A DNA stretch of 64,000 nt from Ambrosia x helenae (GCA_030844895.1 CM061233.1:29694310-29758309), one strand, 5' to 3'. Shown: positions 1 through 11,596, counted from the first letter of the stretch. Notes: generated by a model from the letters alone, not told the origin. Numbers and translations are program-made.

Positions 1-21
1 AAGTTCTAGCTAGAGGCACGT

Positions 22-2253
22 GTGAAAACGGCTTCTATGTTCTCACTCAAAGTCACAAATCCCTTTGTTGCCGCGCCTTGTGCTACGCACCTTCGTGCTT
101 CTTTCAAAAAATGGCACAATCGCCTTGGCCATGTTTCTTTTGATACAATTTCTAATTTAAATAGACTTGGACATGTTTTCGTTACATCTTTGTTACCCAA
201 ACCAGGTCTATGCAATTCTTGCGAATTATCAAAAGCTAAGCATTTACCATTTATTGAAAATTCTAAACGCACACAACATGTTTTAGATCTCATTCATTGC
301 GATCTAAGGGGACTCGCCCCGTCCCATCTACCGATGGTTACCGATACTATGTCATATTTATAGATGATTACTCTCGGTTCACTTGGTTTTATCCATTAAA
401 GGCAAAATTAGATTTCTACAATGTTCTCACAACTTTTTTTGCCTTTTGTACAAAACCAATTTTCAACAACCATCAAAGTTTTTCAAAGCGATGGTTGAAC
501 CGAATTTACAAATAATCAAGTGCAAAATTTTGTTATGCAAAATTTGAACTCATCTTCATCCCACCCCACCTCATAGCACTCATCCCATGGTCACTCGAGA
601 AAAAAATGGCATTTTCAAACCAAAAACCTTTGAAAATCACAATTGCTTTTTTTCTCGTCGCATATTCCCAAAGGAATAAAAACGGCTCTTAAACACCCCA
701 AATGGATTCAAGCCATGAACGAGGAATTACATGCCTTGCGTACAAACAACACATGGCATCTCGTTTCTCGCCCGTCACACACCCACATCATTGGCTCCAA
801 ATGGATTTATAGGATCAAATATAAATCTAACGGCTCTCTTGATCGCTACCAAGCCCGTCTTGTAGCTCAAGGCTTCTATTAAATATACTGGGACTCGATT
901 TCACACATACCTTTAGTCCGGTAGTCAAATCCGCTTCCATCCGTGCTGTTCTAAGTCTTGCCACAATCAACAAGTGGAAACTACGTCAATTAGATGTTAA
1001 CAATGCTTTCCTAAATGGCCACTTAACCGAAACAGTTTTTATGGAACAACCTCCCAGTTTTGAAGATCCAAATAAACCCAATCATGTGTACATACTCAAG
1101 CGTGCTCTCTATGGTCTAAAACAAGCACCGCGTGCTTGGTTTCAACGCCTAAGCAACTTCTTGCTTACTCTCGGATTTGAAAATAGTAGATCGACCCTTC
1201 TCTATTCACCTACCAACGCCATGGTATTTTAATTTATCTCCTTGTTTATGTAGACGACATCGTTATCACCGGTAATAATGACACCTTTATTACAAATTTC
1301 ACCACACGTCTTGACAAGAAATTCAAAATTAAAGACCTTGGATTGCTTCAATTTTTTCTCGGCTTGGAGGTGACGCACACTGACTCGATTTCATTCCTAA
1401 ATCAATCCAAATATGCCCATGACATATTAACTAGAGCCAGACTTCTTGATTCCAAACCCGTTGCTACTACTCTTACATCTAAAGATGTGTTACATTCACA
1501 GGTTCATCCTTTTCATGATCCTACTCTTTATCGCTCTCTTGTTGGTGCCCTTCAATACCTCACTATCACTCGACCCGACCTTTCCTATGCAGTCAACCAA
1601 GCCAGTCAATTCCTTCAACAACCCACCACCACCCATTTCCAGTTGGTCAAGCGAATTCTTAGATATGTTAAAAGGACTTTGACTCATGGTTTACATTTTG
1701 ATAGACCTCCTAACACTACTTTGCTAGGTTTTCTAGATGCAGATTGGGCTCGATGGATCGACACTAGAAGATCCACCTATGGTTACTGTATCTACTTAGG
1801 TGGAAACTTGGTATCTTGGAGTGTAAAGAAGCAACCTATAGTCTTCCGATCCAATTGTGAATCCGAATATAGAGCTATGCAAACACGGCAGCAGAAATCA
1901 TTTGGCTAACAAATCTCCTACGGGAACTTAAAGCTTTACCACTAGGACGTCCGACATTACAATTTGATAACAAGAATGCTTTGTTCCTAACTCAAAATCG
2001 GATCTCTCACAAAAGAGCAATGCACATTGACATAGACTATCATTTCGTTCGGGAACTAGTTGCCGCGGGTCGTCTTCACACCAAGTTTATCTCCACCGAC
2101 AAGCAAGTTGCGGATATCTTCACAAAAAGCCTTCCAAAACCATTATTTGAGCGGTTTCGCACAATGCTTCGTCTAGGCCAACCGCCATCTCGCATTGACG
2201 GGGGTGTCAACATATCCCATAACACATGCCTTGGAATCATCTCTTCTCCTTGA
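22..2253 (+). pseudogene. Ty1/copia pol remnant (gag-pre-integrase to RNase H)
   Basis: Once a Ty1/copia Pol polyprotein for reverse transcription and integration. Segments lie in different frames: 22-363 (gag-pre-integrase, ending in a CNSCELSKAKH zinc-like motif), 297-515 (start of the integrase core, DDYSRFTW), 643-882 (RT entry, QARLVAQGF), 1041-1232 (RT, ALYGLKQAPRAWF), about 1245-1280 (YVDDIVITG active site), 1343-1909 (RT end and RNase H) and 1981-2253 (RNase H end, ADIFTKSLP). Most of the integrase core and the linker to RT are missing between about 520 and 640, so an internal deletion is present as well as point decay. No functional product is possible. Confidence 0.92.
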
Positions 2254-2490
2254 TTCCATCCTAGTCAATCTTGACTCCATCGTAGTCAATCTCCCACTTT
2301 ACTACCATTTAGTATGATTTGTATGTTTTTAGTAAAGAGAGATATTATCTTTGCTTTTTTGTTTTTTTTTGGCTCAAAACTCTTTAAAACATGTATATTA
2401 CATTCCCTAATTTTTTCAGATAATAAAAAGCTCGGGAAGTCAGAGTTTCCATGGTTTCCTCAAATTTTCATGGTTTTTATTCTCACCCTC

Positions 2491-2492
<2 letters not shown>
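2205..2492 (+). repeat. 3' LTR of the Ty1/copia relic
   Basis: Begins TGTCAACATATCC directly after the purine tract GACGGGGG that follows the RNase H end. The right edge is uncertain: it is placed where unique sequence gives way to the (TA)n tract, because no clear terminal CA or partner LTR is in view. Confidence 0.6.

Positions 2493-2529
<37 letters not shown>
2492..2529. repeat. (TA)n microsatellite
   Basis: Uninterrupted AT dinucleotides forming the left border of the TIR element that starts at about 2530. Confidence 0.95.
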
Positions 2530-2531
<2 letters not shown>

Positions 2532-2941
2532 TTTAGGATCCTGTACAAAGTACATTTTTCGTGAGAAGTGTGAGAAGGACTAAGAATTGACATGTAGACA
2601 TCATGTTTTGGATTTAGACAAGATGTTTTAGGTTGTTTAACTTGAAAAACACCAAACACAACAATCTAAAACACAATACAATGTATTATAGTCATTAAAT
2701 TTAATAAACAGCTAAAACGCACTACTAACGCTTAAAACACACTGCTAATGTTCTTAACATGGTGTTTTAAGTTTTAAGCCTAAAATACATTGTTTTCGGT
2801 TTTTAATTGTCATGTTTGGTGTTTTTATAGGCAAAACAATCCAAAACATCACGACTAAGTTCAAAAAATGATGCCTAACTATCAATTTTTAATACTTCTC
2901 ACACTTCTCACAAAAAAAAAAACACTTTGTACACGATCTTG

Positions 2942-2945
<4 letters not shown>
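2530..2945. mobile_element. MITE-like TIR element between (TA)n tracts
   Basis: The left end (ggtttaggatcctgtacaaa, then gtgagaagtgtgagaag) is matched in inverted orientation by the right end (cttctcacacttctcac, then tttgtacacgatcttgaccc). The inverted arms extend about 100 bp and include a shared ATGTTTTGGATT-type block. It is 416 bp, non-coding, with a (TA)n tract on each side. The arrangement resembles microsatellite-targeting MITEs such as rice Micron; the superfamily is not certain. Confidence 0.8.

Positions 2946-2978
<33 letters not shown>
2946..2978. repeat. (TA)n microsatellite
   Basis: TA repeats between two adjacent TIR elements. Confidence 0.95.
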
Positions 2979-2981
<3 letters not shown>

Positions 2982-4189
2982 TCCTGTAGGAAAATGTTTT
3001 TTTGTAGGAAGTGTAGGAAGTGTTTTGATCCATTGGATCTAAAAATTGATGGTTGAGATTAAACCTATAAAATTGTTTAGATTCTAATTAATTCTCATAA
3101 TAGATGGGGGCAAATTTGTCTACTTAGTGTTTTAATTGAGGGCAAAAATTGACATTCTATTATTTTAATTAAAGAAACTATTTAATTTCTCCTAAAATCA
3201 TGCTCAGCATCCTCTCTCCCTCTTTCTCAAGCCTTTATGGTTGAATTGAAACAAATAAAAACAAAACAACAAAAGATCTACACCCTTATCATTAAAAACA
3301 ATTAAAATCTCCAAACAAAAACACACATTCTGTTTAAACCCATAATATCACCGTAACAGAAGGAGTGTTTTATTTGTTATATCAATGTAACATCAGAAGT
3401 GTTTTGTTGTTATAACACTGTAACATCAGAAGTGTTTTATATATCATTGTTTCTGTTAAGGGTAGACATCATAATATCATTGTATCATAAGGAGTGTTTT
3501 TTTTTTTGGGTGATATAAGGTGTAACATGAGAAGTGTTTTATATAGCATTGTTTGTGTTAAGGGTTAAACATCATAATATGACTTTAACATAAGGAGTGT
3601 TTTGTTTGTTATAACAAAGTAACATTAGAAGTGTTTTGTTGTTATAACAATGTAACATCATAAGTGTTTCGTTGGCATTTGAACAAATTTATTATTTAGT
3701 TATATAAAAACACTTATGTTGTTAAAAATGTTATATAAAACACTTCTGATATTGTTAAAAACACTTCGATGTTATAAAAAAAACACTTTTGATATTATAA
3801 AACAGTGCTTGTTATTTCTTTTATGGAAACGGGAAATATTCTGCCATAACAATAATCAATTCGTTTTTATTGATATAAAACAAAAACAATTTAAAGAACC
3901 AGACAAAAAAAAAAACAAGAAGAAGATAAATAATCTTAAATTCGAATAGAGTTTAGAATTGTAATTGATAACTACTAATGTAGAATATCCTATTTTTTGA
4001 GAATTGATAATATTCGAAATAAAATGCAAGATTATGGAAATTGAAAATCTTGCCTAAATTAGTGGGATTTGGATAGATTTAAAATGGTTAAATGTCTTAA
4101 ATGCCCTTAATCTCTAAATTTAATCCAATGGCTATAACTCTTTCCGAAACTTCTCACACAAAACAATTTTCTTACCCAGTCCTCTACCT
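2979..4189. mobile_element. TIR element with internal GTGTTTT repeats, between (TA)n tracts
   Basis: The left end (aaggttcctgtaggaaaatg, then a block with ccattggat and gttgagattaaa) is mirrored by the right end, whose reverse complement reads taggtagaggactgggtaag, then ccattggatt and agattaag. Inside, a degenerate unit of about 45 bp (aacatcagaagtgtttt) repeats on the plus strand from about 3350 to 3670 and reappears inverted (aaaacacttctgat) at 3705-3810. Non-coding, about 1.2 kb. Confidence 0.7.
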
Positions 4190-4203
4190 ATATATATATA
4201 TAT
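4189..4203. repeat. Short (TA)n tract
   Basis: Border between the previous TIR element and the next, truncated one. Confidence 0.9.
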
Positions 4204-4340
4204 GGTTAGGATAATTTGAAAAATCATGTGAGTTGTGAGAACTATAAGAACTATTTTGAGCCATTGATCTTGATGATCCAATAGTTGAGATCAAATGATA
4301 GAACTTTTTTTGTCTTGACATGTTTATTAAGTTTTTATTA

Positions 4341-4341
<1 letters not shown>
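4204..4341. mobile_element. Truncated TIR element (left end only)
   Basis: Starts ggttaggataatttgaaaaa, then gagttgtgagaactataag and a gatccaatagttgagatca block, like the left ends of its neighbours. It stops at the (TA)n tract beginning at 4342 with no matching inverted end, so it is an end fragment. Confidence 0.6.

Positions 4342-4408
<67 letters not shown>
4342..4408. repeat. (TA)n microsatellite, interrupted once
   Basis: About 67 bp of TA repeats with one ATTA interruption near the right end. Confidence 0.95.
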
Positions 4409-4815
4409 GGGTAGGGATACTTAGAGAACCAACCTCTATTTGAAAACTGAGAGAACCATTTTAGGCCACACATTTCATATAAAGGCAAAAAAAAAAAAAA
4501 TTTGCATTAATCGCACATTTTTATGCAAGAATTTTTCTTTTTTTATTTTTTTTTGAATTTTTTTTCATTTATACATATGTGTATATTTCAGCTATACATA
4601 TATGTATATTGCATTATACATATGTGTATAATGCAATTATACACATGTGTATATTGAAAAAAACATACAAAAAAAAATAAAAAAAAATTTCCTGCATATA
4701 AAGCAGCGATTAAATAAAAAATAAAATATAAATTTTTTTTGCCTTGGAGAAATTTGTGGTCCAGAATGGTTCTAACAGTTCTCAATTTGAGAAAAGGTTC
4801 TCATTTGAACCATAT
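4409..4815. mobile_element. MITE-like TIR element between (TA)n tracts
   Basis: The left end (gggtagggatacttagagaa, then actgagagaaccattttagg and a poly-A run) matches the reverse complement of the right end (gatatggttcaaatgagaac, then gaactgttagaaccattctg and a poly-A run). The core (4567-4660) has four near-palindromic TATACATATGTGTATA-type motifs. It is 407 bp and non-coding. Confidence 0.82.
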
Positions 4816-4842
4816 CATATATATATATATATATATATATAT
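4816..4842. repeat. (TA)n microsatellite
   Basis: Right border of the MITE at 4409-4815. Confidence 0.95.
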
Positions 4843-6114
4843 TTCAAAGGGCTAAATCTTACATAGCACTCATGTAGTCATTCTCCCCCTTTAAGAGTGT
4901 CATGTAGGATGCCATGTGACACTGAGTGATTTTCGGAAAAAAATTTTTTTTTAAAAAAATTGGATTTTCCTCTCTCATGTTTTCTCCCATGATTTTTAAA
5001 CGTTAATTTATTTTATATACGAGATTTTTTAAAGAAAAAAATTACACCAAATTAACGATCGTTTTTTATTTTTCCAATGAGTACCATAGTGCTATATAAA
5101 AACGGAGAAAAAAAACTACTACTTTTTTTTTTGTGGGGTTTTATTCATACAGGAAAAAAAACACTAAGTGTTCATGTTATTTATTAATCATGTATAGGAA
5201 ATTATTAATTATGTTCAAACCAGTATGAATTCTATTTAGAACTAGTGTTAGCATTGGAGTTGTACATTGTTTTAGGTTATGTTTTAATATTCGAGTTTTA
5301 CATTGTTTAAGGGTAGGCGTTACATTAGAGATACATTGTTAATTATTTTAGATAGGTGCTACCCGAACCTTTCCTGCATGTAACTGTAAAGCACATCAGT
5401 CTATTTCGTATGTAAAATTGATATGTCATATTAGATTTCTCAATCCCATGACGCTCCCGGGGTGTAAATCTAGTTTTTTTTTTTATATAATAAAGTCAAT
5501 GAAGGGGTATTTGGTTAAAATACCATGGGAGAGAAAACATTAATATAATATCATATTAATTTTTTATTACATTATTAAAAGAGTCATATTTTTTTACTTT
5601 ATTTTATTTTTTAATTCATTTATTTTTTTTTAAAACAAAAAATAACGCATATTCAAAAAAATCAAATATATGCATCCATTGCTCAGTAACCCATGTATGA
5701 AAATTAATTACACCAGTGTAAAAATTCATAATTTTTACATCCGCTATTCTGTCATCTCTCCTCTCGAGTTTTACACTTTTGTAAAATCTACCGTACACAA
5801 ATTCTACAGAAATTACGTTGGTGTAAACATCACAAAAACGTCGTAAAAAGAACTTGAACACACGAACTTGCTCCCTAAATATGTTGATCATCATCATTCG
5901 CCCATCTTCGTTGTCCAACCTAACAAATTTAATAAAACCACGAAATCAAAAACCTGTTTTTTTTCTACTTTTGGTGTAAACTAGTAAAAAATAAGCACTA
6001 AATCACACATATGTAACAACTTACATCAGTGTAAAAAAAAACAAAACAAGTATTTAATAGACTGGTGGTTTTTGTATAAAAAAGAAAACAAATAATTGTG
6101 TAATATGGTGGTTT

Positions 6115-6116
<2 letters not shown>
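4843..6116. other. AT-rich repeat DNA without a gene
   Basis: No coding region stands out. Around 4930-5110 lies a module with acaccaaattaacga and gtaccatagtgctat that recurs at 17530-17660 and, inverted, at 18580-18720 and 56090-56290, so this is dispersed repeat DNA. From 5700 to 6320 TTACACCAGTGTAA-type palindromes recur. The open frame at 5616-5918 (-) is not gene-like. Confidence 0.6.

Positions 6117-6189
<73 letters not shown>
6117..6189. repeat. (AAT)n microsatellite
   Basis: About 24 uninterrupted AAT units. Confidence 0.97.
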
Positions 6190-6404
6190 CTTTGTAATGT
6201 GAAATTAAAAACAGGAATTACACCAGTGTAAATCTTCCTTTAACACTTCAAAAAAAAAAACACCCTTCAACACTTCAAAACAAAACAAAAACCTTAAAAC
6301 ACGGAAATTACACCTGTGTAAATCATCCACACCAGACACAACCAGAACATCATCCAACCCATCAATCATCATCTCACCCCATCTGTAAATCTTCAAAACA
6401 TTCA

Positions 6405-6405
6405 A

Positions 6406-6455
<50 letters not shown>
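6405..6455. repeat. (AAT)n microsatellite
   Basis: About 17 AAT units forming the left border of the TIR element starting at 6456. Confidence 0.97.
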
Positions 6456-6861
6456 GGTTAAGACTTGTGTAGAAAGTGGGATTTATCTAAGAAGTGTAAG
6501 AAGCCATAGAATAATGACAAGTGACATCAATAAGTTTAATGGAAAAGGTTATATTTGGTAATTAACAAATTGTGTTTTATCCTTTAATATAAAACAATTA
6601 TTATAATATTAATTAAGTATTTATGTTTCGTTATTAATCATTCCTAATATCATGGGGTTTCAAAATTGAAATCATACGTAAATCTTCAACTTTCCAGCCA
6701 TCATCAAATATTTTTCATTCCATCAATATTCATACATTCGCATTCCTTTCTCATGATTAATTCACTCTATTCACGTCCAGATCCAGATTCATATTTCACA
6801 GTGTTTTATCGACATATCACATGAATTTAAAACACTATTGTTTGAATATCCAGAATTAAAA

Positions 6862-9861
6862 TGTGACACCCGTCGAAATCACAGGTCATATCCATACATT
6901 AGCTACACGTAAGCACTGTGCATGACATTTCATTTTACATGTTTTATTACAATTGAGCCACACAGGGTCTCAACAAGCCAATTTCAATGCTTACAGTTTA
7001 GCATTAGGCACGCTAGGGAATACAATTTCATAACTAGTTGAATAGTTATCATGAGCTATAGAGAGATCATGCCAAAAACCCTAGTTTTGGAATTTGTACG
7101 ATTGAACATAATATCACAATTATGATCCAATCAAGAACAAAAGCAAACAATGTCTATATACAAGGAATTATCCAAAAACAATGTCCATGTGTGACTAGTA
7201 ATATAACTAGTTAAAAATATATATTGAACACACAATTATATATTATTTTGTGTCACAAAAACTTGTACAAAGATCACACTTAACATCTAATTATAACATG
7301 AGAATATACATTTGTACAAAAGATGGATTTAAAATGTTCAAAAAAAATATATGTATATGTATATATGTATGCGACGACATATATATGTATGTGTGTATGA
7401 TTGTATCTTTCAAAGATTATACCTCTAGTCATCAATGAAGCATCACCTCAAATCACTAAGATTCCACCACAATTAGCTAAACATTTGACTTTGTATTCAC
7501 CCCATGGTAGTTGACTTGCCAAAACTATGTAACCTCCACCTACATACATATATACACGACACACATACACACATGTGTGTAGTGTTTGGGTCTTCCACTC
7601 ATGCACAAGTCCCTTCACTACATTCTTCCACCAAGATTCTTCCAAAAAACTTTAGTCACCTCCATCACATTCCTAGATGTTACACCAAAGAGGAAAGCAT
7701 CTTATGACACTTAGGAAAGCTTAATGTTGACTTACTACAATTGCCATCCTACAGCTTCCACCAAAGATCCTACCATATCTAACATAAGACACCTCTAAGC
7801 AACCAAGACATCATGATTATCATGCATCAAATCCATATGAGGTTGACTAATCCTAATCTCCCAAGACCTCTAAATTTTCGGCCCACATTAACCAAGGCAA
7901 GCATGCACCCATCTTGTCCATAATCCCTTCATAATCTATCCAAGATCACCTTTGTTATATCTTAAACCATATTTAGAAAGATTCTTTATTTCACCTTTCC
8001 TAAACCATTATGACTTGCCATCCATACTTAGTATATATAGGGCCAAGGTTTAGTGAGTTTAGTGCACCAAACAACTAACACAACCCCTCCACCTCCCCCT
8101 CTCTTCCTCTCGGCCGCCGCACCACCGCCGAACACCACCAACTTCGGCCCCCATCACCACACCTTAACCACTAACAATAACCATTAAATTTAAAGGGATC
8201 ATTAGGGGTACAAGGAGCATAATCAAGGTTGTACAAGGCCCCTAACTCCCTCATTTCTTAGACATTAAGAGGTATAACATTTATTTTCTTAAACTTGTGT
8301 TTTTATTTTTGCATAGTCTTTCATACGCCAAGTTGTTCATTTATATGTTTACTCTTGTAACTAAACCAAGTAAATAAGAAAACACATGACCTAAAAGACA
8401 TTATGTTAGTTGGTAAATCTATGTATTTACACACACTATGGGCCGGAATAAATATATATATACTAGACCATGATGGCCGAAAGTTTGTAATGAAAACTAT
8501 ATATTTTCCAAAGCTCATTAACATAAGACATAATGTGGTTAATTAAAAATCATGTGTGACATGTTAGATCCATAATAAGGCCTACAAGGTACATATGTTT
8601 TCAAGAAAAGTGATGTTTAACATGAGATATTGTTATCTTTTTCACAAAAGTTAAGCTAAAGACACCTAAACATTATGGATCTATGGACATGTCAAGTTCA
8701 AGGTTGTAAGACCTATGACACATGAACACTTACACCATTCAAAATATATAAAACACATATTTTTATGAGTAAAAGTGGTGTTTTCACAAAAGATAATACT
8801 ATCTTTCACTAGTGTACATAAAGATGATAAATCTTGCAACACAAAGCCATGAGGTTCATATTTTGGGAAATATTACACTAGAACCCATAATATGGAACAT
8901 TTAAAGGATAAACATTATATCTTTTAAGAATTAAGTCATCGCATACGTAAATCTTTACACCAAAGACACATTTAACTTAAAGAGTTAAGTTACAAGGACA
9001 AGCATAATAAGAGAACAACTTGTAAACAATACAAGTAACATAGACCTAAAATGTCCCTTTTACATAGGACACGTAGGCCGATCTCTCTAGCTCAGACTCA
9101 TTTGTTCACTCCCAGACACACCACAAGGTGAGTTTCACGACCCCCTTTTCACTGTTTTTACATTTTTCCAGGGGAAAAACATACGTACAGTTTTCAGTTT
9201 TCAGTTACATACATGACTATTATGTGAACATGAGACAGTAAGGTTCAGGATCCATAAAGCCCTCGTGTCATACATCATACCATCACCATTAACTATGGAC
9301 TTAGCCATGAAACACCAGAATATATCTATTGGGTTGACACCCCCACTCTTGGTCAGTCGCTCTGACCGGATGACAGATATCAAAAGAGTGCTTGTATTTC
9401 ACATTATTTCATTGTCTTTAGTGTACAATGGGCGAGTCACAACATGTCAAGGTTTAGTTATGGGCTCATGTCAGATCACATATCGATTATTGCCCTAGCT
9501 AGGCAGTGATTTAGTCGGTTTTGGATAACAGATCCATTCATACAAACCTGTGTACACACCAACTTTATGTTGACCTATATATTTTTCATGCATGTTTTTC
9601 AGGAAATTAGCATGAATCATGGAACTTGGGAAGGTCGCGTGCGAGCATTTAAGGGATACCATCTTTTGAACTATTGATGTGATGTTTTGATCTAAACACT
9701 TTATACAATGGTTTTTAATTCAAACAACTAATGTTATGTTTTGTAAAACTTGAATGTTTAAATGGTAATTCCTGTTTTATTTAAATAATGCTTTTGTGAC
9801 TTTTGTGCTTAGAAATCATTTCAGTTGCACCCCGTGTTTCCGCCTTAGGCGGGGTGTGACA
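6862..9861 (+). mobile_element. Solo LTR, chromovirus-like, 3000 bp
   Basis: Starts TGTGACACCC and ends GGGTGTGACA with a 5-bp duplication taaaa on each side (6857-6861 and 9862-9866). Removing it restores the host repeat unit (attaaaacacc). The right end (tttccgcc..ggggtgt) resembles the LTR ends of the Ty3/gypsy elements at 11.8, 40.7 and 52.5 kb, so a related family is likely. No coding region, PBS or second LTR is present: it is a single LTR left after recombination. Orientation (+) is set by those ends and by the TATA-like site at 8032. Confidence 0.88.
8032..8039 (+). promoter_or_regulatory. TATA-like box of the solo LTR
   Basis: TATATATA at 8032, about 1.17 kb into the LTR, followed by ordinary-composition sequence (agggccaaggtttagtgag). 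It is the best TATA candidate of the LTR's U3 region. Confidence 0.4.
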
Positions 9862-10652
9862 TAAAACACCTATGTTTGAACGTTTAGATCCAGATTCATA
9901 TTCGCAGTGTTTTATCGAAATATCACATGAACTTAAAACACTATTATTTGAATGCCCAGAATTAAAACACCAATGTTTGAACGTCCAGATCCAGATTCAT
10001 ATTCGCAGTGTTTTATCGAAATATCACATGAACTTAAAACACTTTGTTTGAACGTCCATGAACTTAAAACACACCAATAAGAACATACAGCAACCTGCAA
10101 ACCCAATCAGAAACTATAATAACCCGATCGTCCATTTTACAAGACACCATCACCTTTTACTAAACTTTTATACAAATCGAAAAAATAAAACTTGGACTAG
10201 AAACACCATGGGGTGATTTACTTGAACAACCCTTCATCCTTTTAGTTGTAAAACACCACAATGTTCTCTAGATGAATGTTAGACTAGGTAAGAAAAGAGT
10301 TTATCAAGAAAGTAGGAAAGGATCTTTATGACTAATGATAAGGATGTTGTTTATCATTTTTTTTCGGTGATGTAGTTTCCTTTTTACAGAGGTTTTAGAG
10401 GAGAGAATGTATTCGAATTGAGTAGATTAATATTAATTGAATAGTTTCCTTTATCAACGGTTTTTTTTTTCTTTTTTAAAACACGAGTAGATTACTATTA
10501 TACCCCTACACTTATTAATTATACAATAATTATAAAACACTAATTACAATCATGCCATTCATTTAATCTTGACCATCAATAATCTAATTCAAGGGCCTAA
10601 AACACTTACGACACTTTTTAGAAAAACACCACTTTCTACATGAACCCCACCC

Positions 10653-11596
10653 ATAATAATAATAATAACAATAACAATAACAATAACAATAACAATAACA
10701 ATAACAATAACAATAACAATAACAATAACAATAACAATAACAATAACAATAACAATAACAATAACAATAACAATAACAATAACAATAACAATAACAATAA
10801 CAATAACAATAACAATAACAATAACAATAACAATAACAATAACAATAACAATAACAATAACAATAACAATAACAATAACAATAACAATAACAATAACAAT
10901 AACAATAACAATAACAATAACAATAACAATAACAATAACAATAACAATAACAATAACAATAACAATAACAATAACAATAACAATAACAATAACAATAACA
11001 ATAACAATAACAATAACAATAACAATAACAATAACAATAACAATAACAATAACAATAACAATAACAATAACAATAACAATAACAATAACAATAACAATAA
11101 CAATAACAATAACAATAACAATAACAATAACAATAACAATAACAATAACAATAACAATAACAATAACAATAACAATAACAATAACAATAACAATAACAAT
11201 AACAATAACAATAACAATAACAATAACAATAACAATAACAATAACAATAACAATAACAATAACAATAACAATAACAATAACAATAACAATAACAATAACA
11301 ATAACAATAACAATAACAATAACAATAACAATAACAATAACAATAACAATAACAATAACAATAACAATAACAATAACAATAACAATAACAATAACAATAA
11401 CAATAACAATAACAATAACAATAACAATAACAATAACAATAACAATAACAATAACAATAACAATAACAATAACAATAACAATAACAATAACAATAACAAT
11501 AACAATAACAATAACAATAACAATAACAATAACAATAACAATAACAATAACAATAACAATAACAATAACAATAACAATAACAATAATAATAATAAT
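10653..11596. repeat. Giant (AACAAT)n hexanucleotide satellite with (AAT)n edges
   Basis: About 150 copies of AACAAT run from about 10669 to 11585 without a visible interruption, with short (AAT)n tracts on both sides. The open frames across it (poly-Asn on plus; poly-Leu, Ile-Val or Cys-Tyr on minus) result from a stop-free repeat and are not genes. The AAT edges suggest the hexamer arose by mutation and expansion within an AAT tract. Confidence 0.98.

Larger units (their letters stand above)
1..2492 (+). mobile_element. Decayed Ty1/copia retrotransposon, 3' part
   Basis: The window opens inside a Ty1/copia element. The order gag-pre-integrase, integrase, reverse transcriptase, RNase H is recognisable in several frames, followed by a purine-rich tract and an LTR start (TGTCAACA at 2205). 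The 5' LTR, gag and protease lie outside the window. The element ends at or near the (TA)n tract at 2492. It is old: frameshifts, stops and an internal deletion have destroyed the coding region. Confidence 0.9.
6775..10060. repeat. 101-bp tandem repeat, about three units, split by a solo LTR
   Basis: The unit contains gatccagattcatattcgca, gtgttttatcga and cacatgaacttaaaacac. Matching points at 9887 and 9988 give a 101-bp period. One diverged unit lies left of the solo LTR (6775-6861) and two lie right of it (9862 to about 10060). Confidence 0.8.
6456..10652. mobile_element. (AAT)n-bounded TIR element carrying a nested solo LTR
   Basis: The left end (ggttaagacttgtgtagaaa, then tctaagaagtgtaagaag) is matched by the reverse complement of the right end (gggtggggttcatgtagaaa, then tctaaaaagtgtcgtaag). 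Both ends abut AAT-type microsatellites (6405-6455 and 10653 onward). Without the 3.0-kb solo LTR and one 5-bp duplication the element would be about 1.2 kb. It contains GTGTTTTA-rich 101-bp tandem repeats and no coding region. The ends resemble those of the (TA)n-bounded elements at 2.5-4.8 kb. Confidence 0.65.

Noticed and set aside
5440..5480. Possible Helitron 3' end (CTAG followed by T-run)
   Set aside because: No convincing hairpin lies just before the CTAG and no matching 5' TC end was found.
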